A program made the translations under genes and the position numbers. Shown piece after piece: positions 1 to 9,180 of a DNA stretch of 64,000 bases (the first letter of the stretch is position 1; each line of letters begins with the position of its first letter). Source of the DNA: Pseudolactococcus piscium (GTDB lineage Bacteria; Bacillota; Bacilli; Lactobacillales; Streptococcaceae); the NCBI RefSeq assembly GCF_002441695.1, contig NZ_JXJW01000012.1, positions 1-64,000 on the forward strand. The letters run 5' to 3'. The notes below the pieces were generated by a model. The model was not told the origin of the DNA and made no database searches. It worked only from the letters and a program-made list of their open reading frames with translations.

Positions 1-146
1 CGACTGTTTCATTCATTATTCTGATAATTACATGTTACACCTTTTTAGATAACAAAGCAAACTTTATCCTGTTTTGTAGGCATTTTCATCTAAATTCATA
101 TCAAAATTTGTATTAAAGTCGCTTGAGATCTATCAACTAAAAGTTA

Positions 147-198
147 ACAAAAAAAGCTTACATCAAAGCTAGACAACTTCTGTGATGTAAGGAATTTT
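147..198 (-). terminator. Intrinsic terminator after the HD-domain gene, possibly bidirectional
   Basis: A perfect 9-bp stem (CTTACATCA at 157-165 with TGATGTAAG at 183-191) is flanked by an A-run at 147-155, which is a U-run in the minus-strand transcript, and by a T-run at 194-198 on the plus strand. It sits directly after the minus-strand gene ending at 201. The 146 bases to its left hold nothing I recognise. Confidence 0.8.
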
Positions 199-200
199 TA

Positions 201-809
201 TTATTTATTTGCTACTTCATCTGCTAGTGATACCTTAGCGGCTAGTAACCAGGGATGTAAGACTTTAATATCATGATTTAGTATATAATCGATATAAAAT
301 AAACAGCCTTCTGATAAAGAAATAGATAATGCAACAAGCAAGTCTTGCAAATAAGGTGGTTGACCTGCACCATCCCATTTGATTTTATCAGCTAAAAAGA
401 CTGTCTTATCTAATAAACTCGGATTTGCTTTTAAAGTGGTATGACAGCAAATTGCTGATAATATATCTTCGTCTGCTATCTCAAATACTTGCTTGGCAAG
501 TACTTTAGATAACTTCTGGTGGATAATCATCGGTAAGGCAAGTTCTTCTTTAAAAAGTGATAGCTCAAATTCTCTTGCCTTACCTATCCGTTCCTCATTG
601 GGAAAAATACCGCCAATATCATGCAATAAGCCAGCAATATAAGCCTTGTTTTGATCTGCACCGACTTGCTTTGCTAAGGCTTTGGATGCCTGCGCTACAG
701 CAACTAAATGTTTGAATAGGTCATCACAATTATGGGCTTGACAAACAGTCTGCACTTGCTGTTCTAGTCTGTTCATTTTCAATTTATCAGTTTTAGATAC
801 TTTGTACAT
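201..809 (-). CDS. HD-superfamily phosphohydrolase, YqeK-like
   Basis: A 202-residue protein of the HD metal-dependent phosphohydrolase superfamily. The HD signature is visible as AGLLHDIGG at about residues 59-67, with a later CCHTT and a FLADKIKWD segment that recall YqeK-type diadenosine tetraphosphate hydrolases; the exact substrate is inference. The start is supported by AAGGA eight bases before the ATG. It is the last gene of the trmL-phosphatase-recD2 operon, 39 bases after recD2, and is followed by a strong terminator. Unlike yqeK in many Firmicutes it is not beside nadD or rsfS, so the YqeK label is tentative and 'HD-domain protein' is the safe call. Confidence 0.8.
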   Translation of the reverse strand: MYKVSKTDKLKMNRLEQQVQTVCQAHNCDDLFKHLVAVAQASKALAKQVGADQNKAYIAGLLHDIGGIFPNEERIGKAREFELSLFKEELALPMIIHQKLSKVLAKQVFEIADEDILSAICCHTTLKANPSLLDKTVFLADKIKWDGAGQPPYLQDLLVALSISLSEGCLFYIDYILNHDIKVLHPWLLAAKVSLADEVANK

Positions 810-848
810 GGGTATTTTCCTTATGACCTACTGCTGATATTTGACCAG

Positions 849-3323
849 TTATTTGGATTTACTAAATACAGCGACATCTTCTGCCGTCATCCCAATCATC
901 GGATCGATCGTTAGGACATTTTCCATTGTCAAAACATAATTTGCTGTTTTAGCGCCTAGTCCAGTACTTTCGACTGCTGGTTGATCACTAGCTACCTGAT
1001 CGCTTGCGACATCTTTAAAGGCTGTCTTGTCGATTACCGCTGTTTCGATAACTGTTTCTTTGACAGGAATTGCTTCTGAATTAGTTGCTGCTTGATCTGA
1101 TGTTGTGGTAAGTCCAAACCGTTCAACCAGATATGTTTTACGGTTAGCGCCTTGTCGACTGACTGCTGTTTGGAAACTCTGTCCCTCACCGAGTAAGATC
1201 AAGGACTGTTTAGCTCTTGTAATCGCTGTATACAGTAAGTTACGCTCTAGCATGCGATGATAACTCGCGACCATGGGCACGATGACACTTGGGAACTCAC
1301 TCCCCTGAGATTTGTGGATAGACATGGCATAGGCCAGGGTGATTTTGTACCACTCAGCTCTTGGGTAGCTGACTTCATTGCCATCAAAACTCATGACAAT
1401 CTCATCCTGTTTAGACTCTGTATACTTGGCTGGGACTAGATCAGTAATCACGCCAATATCACCATTAAAGACGTCTAGGGATGCTTCATTAACCAGATGG
1501 AGGACTTTATCGTCTTGCCTAAAAATCGTATCCTGAAAGAGAAATTCTAGTCGATCAGCTAGGGGATTAAACAAATTTTGCAGTGATTTATTGACCTGAT
1601 TAATCCCTGCTACGCCTTTGTACATGGGGATCAATACTTGTAAATCAAAGGGGTCGTTACCACGCTTCATCCAGGCACTGGCAATCTGCTCGATATAGTT
1701 TGGGATATTGACTGCCTTACTTTCGATATAAGACCGATCAGCTTTCTTAGCAGTGAAATCTGCTGGTAGTTGTCCATTTTTGATGTCATGGGCTAGATTT
1801 GTAATCGTAGAACCTTCACCCTGACGGAAGATTTTATCTAATCTGACGGTCGCAAAATCAGGGATTTTAAGCAGATCCGCAAATACCTGTCCAGGGCCAA
1901 CTGATGGCAGTTGATCTGCATCGCCAACGAAGATAACCGTCATAGAGGGTAGGATGGCCGCAAATAGTTTATTGGCTAGCCAGGTATCCACCATCGAAAA
2001 CTCGTCCACAATCAAAAGACTGCCGGATAAATCGTTACCAAAGTCATCCTCTAAATCATCCGAGTTCAGCCCTAGTTGGCGATGAATCGTCGCTGCCGGT
2101 AAGCCAGTTAATTCGTTCATCCGGCGTGCCGCACGTCCCGTAGGTGCCAACTGGACGATTGGAAAGACATCATCCGTATAATTATCCGGATTTAAGTCTA
2201 AATGATTTAGGCTAGCATAGGCCTGAACGATTCCCTTTATTACGGTTGTCTTACCTGTTCCTGGTCCACCTGTCAGGATGAAAAATTGGTGGGTCAGCGC
2301 CTTATAAATCGCCTCTTTTTGAAGACTATCATAGCGAATCTCAAGCTTAGCTTCGACATCGCCTATAATCGTCTCAAATTTATCTTGTGCTAATTTAGTA
2401 ACCTTGCTATTGGTTAGCTTGTCTAAGCGCTGATAGATCCCATCTTCCGCAAAATATAAGGAGTTCTCAAATAATTTTGTCCCAATTGCCTGCAGTTTGC
2501 CTTCAGCTAGCAAGACGTTAATCATCTCTGCCACCTGGTCAGCTAAAATTTCTACATTTCTAGCTGATTCTAGCAAGTCGATGGTCTGATTCAGTAAATC
2601 CCGTGCTTCGATATAAGTGTCACCACTGTCAAGTGAATGGGTCAGCACCGTATGGATTAACCCTGCTTGAATACGTGCATCACTGGTAGCTGAAATCCCT
2701 TCATCTTCGGCGATTTTATCTGCTTTTTTAAAGCCGATGCCTTTGACATCAAAAACAAGCTGATAGGGGTTTTCCTTAATCACATCTAAACTCGCCTCCT
2801 TATAGAGGTCATAAATTTGAAAATTTAGCTTACTAGGGAGTTCGTACTTGGCCAGTTTGGATAGGATTTTTTCCATACCATGATTTTCAGATAGACGCTT
2901 AACAAAGGCAGCTAATTTTTCAGACGACAAAATACCTGATAGATGCTCAGGTGTCTCTAAAATATGATCGATGGTATCTTCTGGAAAGGTTGCGACGATT
3001 TTTTCAGCTGTTTTCTTGCCAATACCAGGAAAGTGCTCGCTAGACAAATACTTGACTAAACCTGCTCCTGACGTGGGGACATCTTTTTCATAGGTCGTTA
3101 CTTTAAGCTGCTCGCCATATTTAGGATGATTGGTTAGCTCACCAAAAAATTTGTAGCTATCCCCTTCAACCACATCCCCTATAATCCCATTGACAACAAT
3201 CTCGTCGTCCTTAAAATCAGCATTGGTATCTGTAATGGCAAGTAATAGCACCTTATAAAAATTAGCTGGGTTACTGAAGAAAATCGCTTCAATCGTCCCC
3301 ACAAAATAAAGTTTATCAGCCAT
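849..3323 (-). CDS. recD2: SF1B DNA helicase RecD2
   Basis: ATP-dependent 5'-3' DNA helicase of the RecD2 type, found in bacteria without RecBCD and linked to recombination and repair. Numbered from the longest frame, an N-terminal OB-like region is followed by helix-hairpin-helix motifs near residues 101-115 (FPGIGKKTAEK) and 197-210 (KGIGFKKADK). Walker A is GGPGTGKTT (355-363), the Walker B/DEAD-like motif is LLIVDEFSMVD, and the C-terminal helicase motif is SIHKSQGSEFPSV. An Ala/Asp-rich tail of about 85 residues ends in a conserved-looking IDPMIGMTAEDV segment. An upstream ATG at 3332 exists, but the fourth codon (3323) has GGA at better spacing, so I prefer it. It overlaps the phosphatase gene by 8 bases, implying translational coupling. 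Confidence 0.95.
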   Translation of the reverse strand: MADKLYFVGTIEAIFFSNPANFYKVLLLAITDTNADFKDDEIVVNGIIGDVVEGDSYKFFGELTNHPKYGEQLKVTTYEKDVPTSGAGLVKYLSSEHFPGIGKKTAEKIVATFPEDTIDHILETPEHLSGILSSEKLAAFVKRLSENHGMEKILSKLAKYELPSKLNFQIYDLYKEASLDVIKENPYQLVFDVKGIGFKKADKIAEDEGISATSDARIQAGLIHTVLTHSLDSGDTYIEARDLLNQTIDLLESARNVEILADQVAEMINVLLAEGKLQAIGTKLFENSLYFAEDGIYQRLDKLTNSKVTKLAQDKFETIIGDVEAKLEIRYDSLQKEAIYKALTHQFFILTGGPGTGKTTVIKGIVQAYASLNHLDLNPDNYTDDVFPIVQLAPTGRAARRMNELTGLPAATIHRQLGLNSDDLEDDFGNDLSGSLLIVDEFSMVDTWLANKLFAAILPSMTVIFVGDADQLPSVGPGQVFADLLKIPDFATVRLDKIFRQGEGSTITNLAHDIKNGQLPADFTAKKADRSYIESKAVNIPNYIEQIASAWMKRGNDPFDLQVLIPMYKGVAGINQVNKSLQNLFNPLADRLEFLFQDTIFRQDDKVLHLVNEASLDVFNGDIGVITDLVPAKYTESKQDEIVMSFDGNEVSYPRAEWYKITLAYAMSIHKSQGSEFPSVIVPMVASYHRMLERNLLYTAITRAKQSLILLGEGQSFQTAVSRQGANRKTYLVERFGLTTTSDQAATNSEAIPVKETVIETAVIDKTAFKDVASDQVASDQPAVESTGLGAKTANYVLTMENVLTIDPMIGMTAEDVAVFSKSK

Positions 3324-3930
3324 GTTTTTCATTCCAATGCGTTAAGACATAATGCGTTCCATCATAATCAACGATAGACAGTGTATTATTATCAAGACCT
3401 ACACCACCTGGACGTAATTCACCGATCGGTGTTTGGACTAGCATCCTGATTGAGCTAGATAAAAAAGCCCCATGGCTGACAACGAGAACATTGTCATATC
3501 CTTGTTGCGATACCTCTGCTATAAACTTCCCAAATCTACGCTGAATATCTGATAGATTTTCTGCACCGAACGGATTACCCCAAAACTGTTCTGGATGATG
3601 GCGAAAGGCATTCATATTTTCGGGATTTTTTTTGATGGCATCATCGATCAGCATCCCTTCAAATATACCCAGATTCCATTCAAATAGCTCGGTTTTTTTG
3701 ATGATGTCACGCGGGTGCTGATTATGCTCAGATAAAATCATTGCCGTGTCTACTGCACGTTTAGAGGGACTTGAAAACATGGCATCGAAGGTGACATCTG
3801 CCAAATAATCACCAAGTTTAGCAACCTCTAGACGTGACTCTGCTAATAAGGGAGAATCTCCAGTCATCCCTTGCAGTCTGCGCTCTTGGTTCCATACTGT
3901 TTTCCCATGACGTACAAAATAGAGCTTCAT
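3316..3930 (-). CDS. Histidine phosphatase (phosphoglycerate mutase family) protein
   Basis: A 204-residue cytosolic enzyme of the histidine phosphatase superfamily. The catalytic motif is [12 protein letters not shown] near the N-terminus; the second catalytic histidine is in [10 protein letters not shown] near residue 150, and the phosphate-binding arginine follows in [10 protein letters not shown]. Members act as cofactor-dependent phosphoglycerate mutases or as broad small-molecule phosphatases; the sequence cannot separate these, although this size class usually contains phosphatases. The start overlaps the trmL stop as ATGA, and the 3' end overlaps recD2, so it is the middle gene of a tightly coupled operon. 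Confidence 0.88.
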   Translation of the reverse strand: MKLYFVRHGKTVWNQERRLQGMTGDSPLLAESRLEVAKLGDYLADVTFDAMFSSPSKRAVDTAMILSEHNQHPRDIIKKTELFEWNLGIFEGMLIDDAIKKNPENMNAFRHHPEQFWGNPFGAENLSDIQRRFGKFIAEVSQQGYDNVLVVSHGAFLSSSIRMLVQTPIGELRPGGVGLDNNTLSIVDYDGTHYVLTHWNEKHG

Positions 3931-4445
3931 TTTAATTTGTCCTTTTCATATCTGTGAACTAATTCCAGTCCGTGATACTGTTGTTGTCTGAGACATTCAT
4001 AAATCACGATGGCAGCCGCATTTGATAAATTCAAACTTCTGACATGTTCATCATTCATAGGTATGCGCAAGGCCTTTTCAGGGTTTTCACGCATGAAGTC
4101 CTCAGGTAAGCCAGTATCTTCACGACCAAATAAAAAATAATGATCTGCTTGATCAGTATACAGATCAGTTTCTGAATAATCATGCTCAGCGAATTTCGTA
4201 ATCAGATGTAAACTAGCTGTTTCATCAGCATTGACATGCGCTAAAAAAGCGGCTAAATCATCATGATAGACGATTTCAACCTTATCCCAATAGTCCAATC
4301 CTGCTCTTTTGAGGTTTTTATCCGTAATCTCAAAACCAAAAGGGCGAATCAGGTGCAAATGTGTGTTGGTTGCTGCACAGGTGCGGGCAATATTCCCAGT
4401 ATTAAAATGAATACGGGGTTCAAAAAGTACGATGTGATTTGTCAT
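3927..4445 (-). CDS. trmL: tRNA (cytidine/uridine-2'-O-)-methyltransferase TrmL
   Basis: SPOUT-class methyltransferase that 2'-O-methylates the wobble nucleotide (position 34) of tRNA-Leu isoacceptors. Family motifs are present in order: [13 protein letters not shown] near the N-terminus, [10 protein letters not shown] in the middle, and [20 protein letters not shown] forming the SAM-binding knot. I place the start at [10 protein letters not shown] (4445), which matches the family; the 21 residues upstream in frame look non-coding. There is no Shine-Dalgarno sequence, and an extended -10 lies only 10 bases upstream, so the mRNA is probably nearly leaderless. First gene of the trmL-phosphatase-recD2-HD operon. 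Confidence 0.93.
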   Translation of the reverse strand: MTNHIVLFEPRIHFNTGNIARTCAATNTHLHLIRPFGFEITDKNLKRAGLDYWDKVEIVYHDDLAAFLAHVNADETASLHLITKFAEHDYSETDLYTDQADHYFLFGREDTGLPEDFMRENPEKALRIPMNDEHVRSLNLSNAAAIVIYECLRQQQYHGLELVHRYEKDKLK

Positions 4446-4455
4446 AATAGTTCTT

Positions 4456-4464
4456 ATTATAGCA
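4456..4464 (-). promoter_or_regulatory. Extended -10 promoter of trmL
   Basis: On the minus strand TGCTATAAT lies 10 bases before the trmL ATG; the -35 region is poor (CTGAAA). The predicted transcription start leaves a leader of about 3-5 bases and no room for a ribosome binding site. Confidence 0.65.
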
Positions 4465-4634
4465 GATTTTCTATCATATTTCAGGAGTAACTTACCAGTC
4501 AAAGACACCCAACTACCTAAACCTATTTTGAACCTTATTTCTGATATGTTTAGCTAGGCTAGGTATTCATTAGATTAACACAGAGTGACCTGCTATCAAT
4601 GACTAGCAATGTATGGCTAACTTAAAAAAACGAT

Positions 4635-4735
4635 AAAAAAAAACTAGAGTGCTCGGAGTCAATCTCAGCGAGCACCCTAGTTGGTAGACGAGATTTGCTT
4701 TAATCATAACAGGTTTGATTGAAACAAATTTCTAT
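4635..4735 (-). ncRNA. Candidate small RNA of about 100 nt
   Basis: A free-standing transcription unit in the gap between trmL and the broken hydrolase. A consensus promoter (4743-4771) predicts a start near 4735. The RNA would form a 5' hairpin of about 14 bp (arms 4716-4731 and 4691-4706, loop 4707-4715), a short single-stranded linker, and an intrinsic terminator (stem 4644-4680, CTAG.GTGCTCG paired with CGAGCAC.CTAG) followed by nine U (4635-4643). I see no open reading frame with a ribosome binding site in it. A regulatory leader for trmL is an alternative, but trmL has its own promoter downstream of this terminator. No known RNA family is recognised. Confidence 0.6.
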
Positions 4736-4742
4736 ATTTAGT

Positions 4743-4771
4743 ATATTACCAAATTATTAGATAATTGTCAA
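4743..4771 (-). promoter_or_regulatory. Consensus promoter of the candidate small RNA
   Basis: Minus strand: TTGACA (4766-4771), a 17-bp spacer, and TAATAT (4743-4748). The spacer contains the dyad ATTAT-CTA-ATAAT, which could be an operator. This is among the best -35/-10 pairs in the window. Confidence 0.75.
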
Positions 4772-4808
4772 CACTTTAGACAAAATTACCTATTTTTATT
4801 AGTTCCCC

Positions 4809-5779
4809 TTACTGCGCTTCAGCTACTTCTTGACAATAATCAAGATAATCTTGATCAACTAAAAAGTATTTAGGCATCATGACGGCAGTAAGTGTGACTA
4901 AGAATTGATGATGTGCTATCTTAGGATTTAACATCATGTGTTCGGTATTTGCGATCGTCTTGACTTGTAAGACTGACTTTTTGACAATGTCTGTATAAAC
5001 AGCTTTTGTTTCTAATGAATCTACATTTTTATCTTTTTCTGCTAGCACTAAATATAGGGGACGTTTTATGTTGGCTAAATCTGCTGTTGCATCTGCATCT
5101 AAGTTGCGACGAATAAATAAGTATCTATCTGATGATAGGTTTTCTTTTCCACCCGCAGATTTGTAGCCATCAACTGTTGCATTTTCCTTAATCAGCTGGG
5201 CATCTTTTTCAAAAGCTGCCCGCTCTGCTAATCGCTCTGATTTTGAGCCGCCTGCATCTGCTATGCGCCAGTCTGTATTATATAGCCCTTGTCGCATCCA
5301 GTTAATGGCTGGTCCTACAAGAATTGAAAAATCAATCTTAGGATTTGTCGCCATGACTTTTGGTATCACCCAACCTGCTTTGCCTCTTTTGGATAGGCTG
5401 TTTTTAACCAGGCAATCACTTGGGAAACTTCCTTGGCACGATCGTCCATGGATTGGTCTAACCAGTTGCCAGTTGAGCTCCCAATACCAGCTTTATCCCA
5501 TGATACAGATAGGAAGCCTGATTTAGCAAATCGTTCCATTACCGGTTTGTAACCACCATCTTGTGTTGCATTTTGTGGCCCATCTCCATGGACAAAAACG
5601 ATAATCCCTTTTATTTTTTTTTGCTTGGGGAAGGTGATGACTGCAGAGAGTTTCGCCTTTTCCGTAGGTATCTCAACCCTTTTTTCAGTCATCTGATAGT
5701 GATTACCTATCATAAATATGATGCCAGATGCAACAATCAGCACAGTTAAAACTGCCATAATCCATTTAATTTTTTTCAT
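4809..5779 (-). pseudogene. Broken alpha/beta hydrolase (frameshift that also removes the nucleophile motif)
   Basis: Two frames carry the two halves of one secreted or membrane-anchored alpha/beta hydrolase. The 5' half (5366-5779) has an N-terminal membrane segment and the oxyanion region FVHGDGPQNATQDGG; it stops after EAKQVG. The 3' half (from about 5387 down to 4809) resumes as AGWVIPKVMATNP and keeps the acid region LVLAEKDKNVDS and the histidine region NTEHMMLNP. The G-x-S-x-G nucleophile elbow that should lie between them is missing. The junction reads GCAGGTTGG in both phases, as expected from a deletion between two short direct repeats. The gene starts at 5779 with GAGG upstream and overlaps the acetyltransferase gene by 14 bases. 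Confidence 0.8.
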
Positions 5780-6371
5780 TTTCCCACCTCATTAAATACC
5801 AGCCTTTTTTCCCAGTCAGCCAATACAAAAGCCGACTTGATTCATGTTTTATACGTTTAAAGTTTAATTTTTCATAGAGTTTAATTGCCTGTTGATTCGT
5901 GTCTGCTACATGCAGCGTGAGACGCTGTTTACTAGTCATGGTCATGCTATGCTCTATTAAAGATTGGGCAACCCCTAATCTATAAAATTTTCGATCGGTT
6001 ACGACTAACTCTATATAGCCTTCATTTTTTTGTGGCCGATAGGAAAGCATCATCATTAGCAATAATAGCTTGAGTGATTGCATAGCAGTTAATGACCGCC
6101 TAAAAAAGTGGTAGAGATGCACTAAATTGTTTGGGTGTTCGCTGATAAGTAAACACCCACAAATTTGTCCCTCTATCTCACAAATCGCTAAAGTATGCTG
6201 CTGTGACATGACAAGATAATCACTGATGACTTTGATTGCTCGAGTGGCAGTTTTTTTAGAAAACATCTGATGTGTGAATTTGGCTGAAAATCCTTGACTG
6301 ATTAACTGGCTAAGCTGTTGACTTAGATAATCAGGATCATAGGCAGCTACTGGCTTAATCATTTTGTTCAT
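5766..6371 (-). CDS. GNAT-family N-acetyltransferase
   Basis: About 201 residues. The C-terminal half carries the acetyl-CoA-binding core: ELVVTDRKFYRLGVAQSLIEHS (a degenerate R/Q-x-x-G-x-G/A loop), then TLHVADTNQQAIKLYEKLNFK, typical of GNAT enzymes. The substrate is unknown. The ATG at 6371 overlaps the MerR stop as ATGA, and a GTG two codons upstream is a weaker alternative. It is the second gene of a MerR-GNAT-hydrolase operon, so it is probably induced by whatever ligand the MerR protein senses. Confidence 0.85.
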   Translation of the reverse strand: MNKMIKPVAAYDPDYLSQQLSQLISQGFSAKFTHQMFSKKTATRAIKVISDYLVMSQQHTLAICEIEGQICGCLLISEHPNNLVHLYHFFRRSLTAMQSLKLLLLMMMLSYRPQKNEGYIELVVTDRKFYRLGVAQSLIEHSMTMTSKQRLTLHVADTNQQAIKLYEKLNFKRIKHESSRLLYWLTGKKGWYLMRWENEKN

Positions 6372-7102
6372 ACACACACTTCCACAGTATAAACTAGGCC
6401 ACTGTTATAGGCTAGAGAACGCGTGACATTTTCATAGACTAGGATTTGCTTGTCTTTTGGTTGGGTCAACTGAAAGAGTGGATCCTCTAGAAATTGACTA
6501 ATTTTCAGGTCAAGGCCGACTTCATCAGCTACTAAAAAGTTGATACATGCATAGTTACCAGCTAAATAAACATGATCATAATCAGATACTTGTGATGCAT
6601 AGCAGACATCAACTTGCGCTTCATTTGACTGGATGAAATAAGGCTGATCTATCTTAAACTCCTTTTGTTTGCTTGCACTAAGGTAGTTAATCTCCCCATT
6701 AGTTACCATATCTTGCGGTAACTTTTTAAAGTAACGATCAGCATGCGCAACAAAGTAAACGTCATCAAGTTGACTACTATCATGAGAATCGATAATCTTA
6801 GTCGTTAACTTTTGTAAGCTGATTAGCTCATCGATGTTTGCTTGCAACATCTGCTTTGACTTATGTAATAAGGGCATCAAATCATCTACTGCTTGACTCG
6901 CCTTAATATCAGAAATAGAAAACCCAATTTTTCTAAATATGATGAGTTGATAAAGTCGATAAATATCTGACTCATCAAATAGATAGTAGCCGTTCTCCTC
7001 ATCAACATGAGGAGATAATAGCCCTTTGTTAATATAGTAACGCAGCTTTGATTTTGGTAGGCCAAATAGCTCAGCAATTTGACCAGAAGATAGGGTATTC
7101 AT
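6368..7102 (-). CDS. MerR-family transcriptional regulator with a ligand-binding C-terminal domain
   Basis: 244 residues. The N-terminal winged helix-turn-helix is plain: SGQIAELFGLPKSKLRYYINKGLL, then YYLFDESDIYRLYQLIIFRKIGFSISDIK, the standard MerR layout, followed by a coiled-coil linker. The C-terminal 140 residues resemble GyrI-like effector domains of multidrug-sensing MerR proteins (weak, by eye). There is no metal-binding cysteine pattern, so an organic ligand is likelier. The start at 7102 has AAAGGAG eight bases upstream; an earlier in-frame start lacks one. Its own promoter has the 19-bp spacer with a dyad expected for MerR control. Confidence 0.9.
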   Translation of the reverse strand: MNTLSSGQIAELFGLPKSKLRYYINKGLLSPHVDEENGYYLFDESDIYRLYQLIIFRKIGFSISDIKASQAVDDLMPLLHKSKQMLQANIDELISLQKLTTKIIDSHDSSQLDDVYFVAHADRYFKKLPQDMVTNGEINYLSASKQKEFKIDQPYFIQSNEAQVDVCYASQVSDYDHVYLAGNYACINFLVADEVGLDLKISQFLEDPLFQLTQPKDKQILVYENVTRSLAYNSGLVYTVEVCV

Positions 7103-7123
7103 CTCGTTTTCTCCTTTAAAGAC

Positions 7124-7154
7124 ATTATACACCGTGCACCTAGTACGCGGTCAA
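7124..7154 (-). promoter_or_regulatory. MerR-type promoter with a 19-bp spacer
   Basis: Minus strand: TTGACC (7149-7154) and TATAAT (7124-7129) are separated by 19 bp rather than 17. The spacer holds the imperfect dyad ACCGCGTAC-TAG-GTGCACGGT (7 of 9 positions pair). Over-long spacers with a central dyad are the hallmark of promoters untwisted by MerR activators. Confidence 0.8.
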
Positions 7155-7191
7155 GTCATTTTATTTAGTTTTATCAGCTTATCTAACCTAT

Positions 7192-7227
7192 AAAAAAAAG
7201 AAGTAGGGAATTCCACTTCTTTTTCTA
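7192..7227. terminator. Bidirectional intrinsic terminator
   Basis: Stem AAGAAGT (7198-7204) with ACTTCTT (7215-7221) flanked by an A-run on the left and a T-run on the right. It ends transcription of the minus-strand acetyltransferase gene at 7293 and insulates the MerR promoter. Confidence 0.75.
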
Positions 7228-7292
7228 TATTTTTTTCTAAAAACTAGGCCACAGCAATCCTTTCAGACTCGCCACCATTAGCTAAAAACTGT

Positions 7293-7751
7293 TTAGATTT
7301 GATAGGCATACAAACGTGCTGGCCCATCGAGGCCATAAGCACTACCCAGATGCTCAAATCCAAATTTTTCATAATATGAGGTATGATCTGTCACCAGATA
7401 CAAACTCGGATAGCCCATCTCTTTAACTTCTGACACAGCATGCTGGATCAACAGTTTACCTAAGCCTTGTCCTCTGTATTTTTCAGAGACAAACAAGGCC
7501 ACAAGCCAAGGGTACAGGTCTTGACGGCTATTAAAATCATTTGTAATTAGCCCAAAACAGCCGACAAGCTCAGTCCCTTTTACCAGGACATAAAAGCGAG
7601 GTAAGGTAGATGTCGTTGTTAAACTAGCTGTGATACTATCCCTATAAATTTCTTCTGGTATGCCAAAAGCCTCAGAAAAGTAGGTAACAGCAGCATCCAA
7701 ATACTCCGGATGCTGACTGATTGCGATAAGCTGATGTGGGTTAGTAATCAT
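7293..7751 (-). CDS. GNAT-family N-acetyltransferase
   Basis: 152 residues with a complete GNAT fold signature: LVGCFGLITNDF (beta strands 2-3), VALFVSEKYRGQGLGKLLIQHA (strand 4 and the R-G-Q-G-L-G pyrophosphate loop), then LYLVTDHTSYYEKFGFE (strand 5, helix 4). The substrate cannot be told; the YYEKFGFE ending is common in small-molecule or aminoglycoside-type acetyltransferases of unknown role. The ribosome binding site is weak (AAAGACC). It lies 56 bases after aroA and is followed by a bidirectional terminator, so it may be cotranscribed as the last gene of the aroC-tyrA-aroA unit. Confidence 0.88.
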   Translation of the reverse strand: MITNPHQLIAISQHPEYLDAAVTYFSEAFGIPEEIYRDSITASLTTTSTLPRFYVLVKGTELVGCFGLITNDFNSRQDLYPWLVALFVSEKYRGQGLGKLLIQHAVSEVKEMGYPSLYLVTDHTSYYEKFGFEHLGSAYGLDGPARLYAYQI

Positions 7752-7807
7752 GAGCAGGTCTTTCTAGATAGGAGCATGCATAGGATAGTTGTTCATACCC
7801 CTATTTT

Positions 7808-9094
<1,287 letters not shown>

Positions 9095-9157
9095 TCATCC
9101 TTACTTTTTAGTCACTGGGTGAATGTCCGTATTCAACCTTTACACATGAGGGCTAGC

Positions 9158-9180
9158 ATAAGCTAATTTCATTAGCTTAT
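9158..9180 (-). other. Intercistronic hairpin at the tyrA 3' end
   Basis: A perfect 10-bp stem with a 3-base loop (ATAAGCTAAT, TTC, ATTAGCTTAT) overlaps the tyrA stop codon. No U-run follows on the minus strand, so it is more likely an mRNA-stabilising or processing hairpin between tyrA and aroA than a terminator. Confidence 0.55.

Noticed and set aside
3324..3332. RecD2 start at the first ATG (3332)
   Set aside because: Poorer ribosome binding site spacing than the ATG at 3323.
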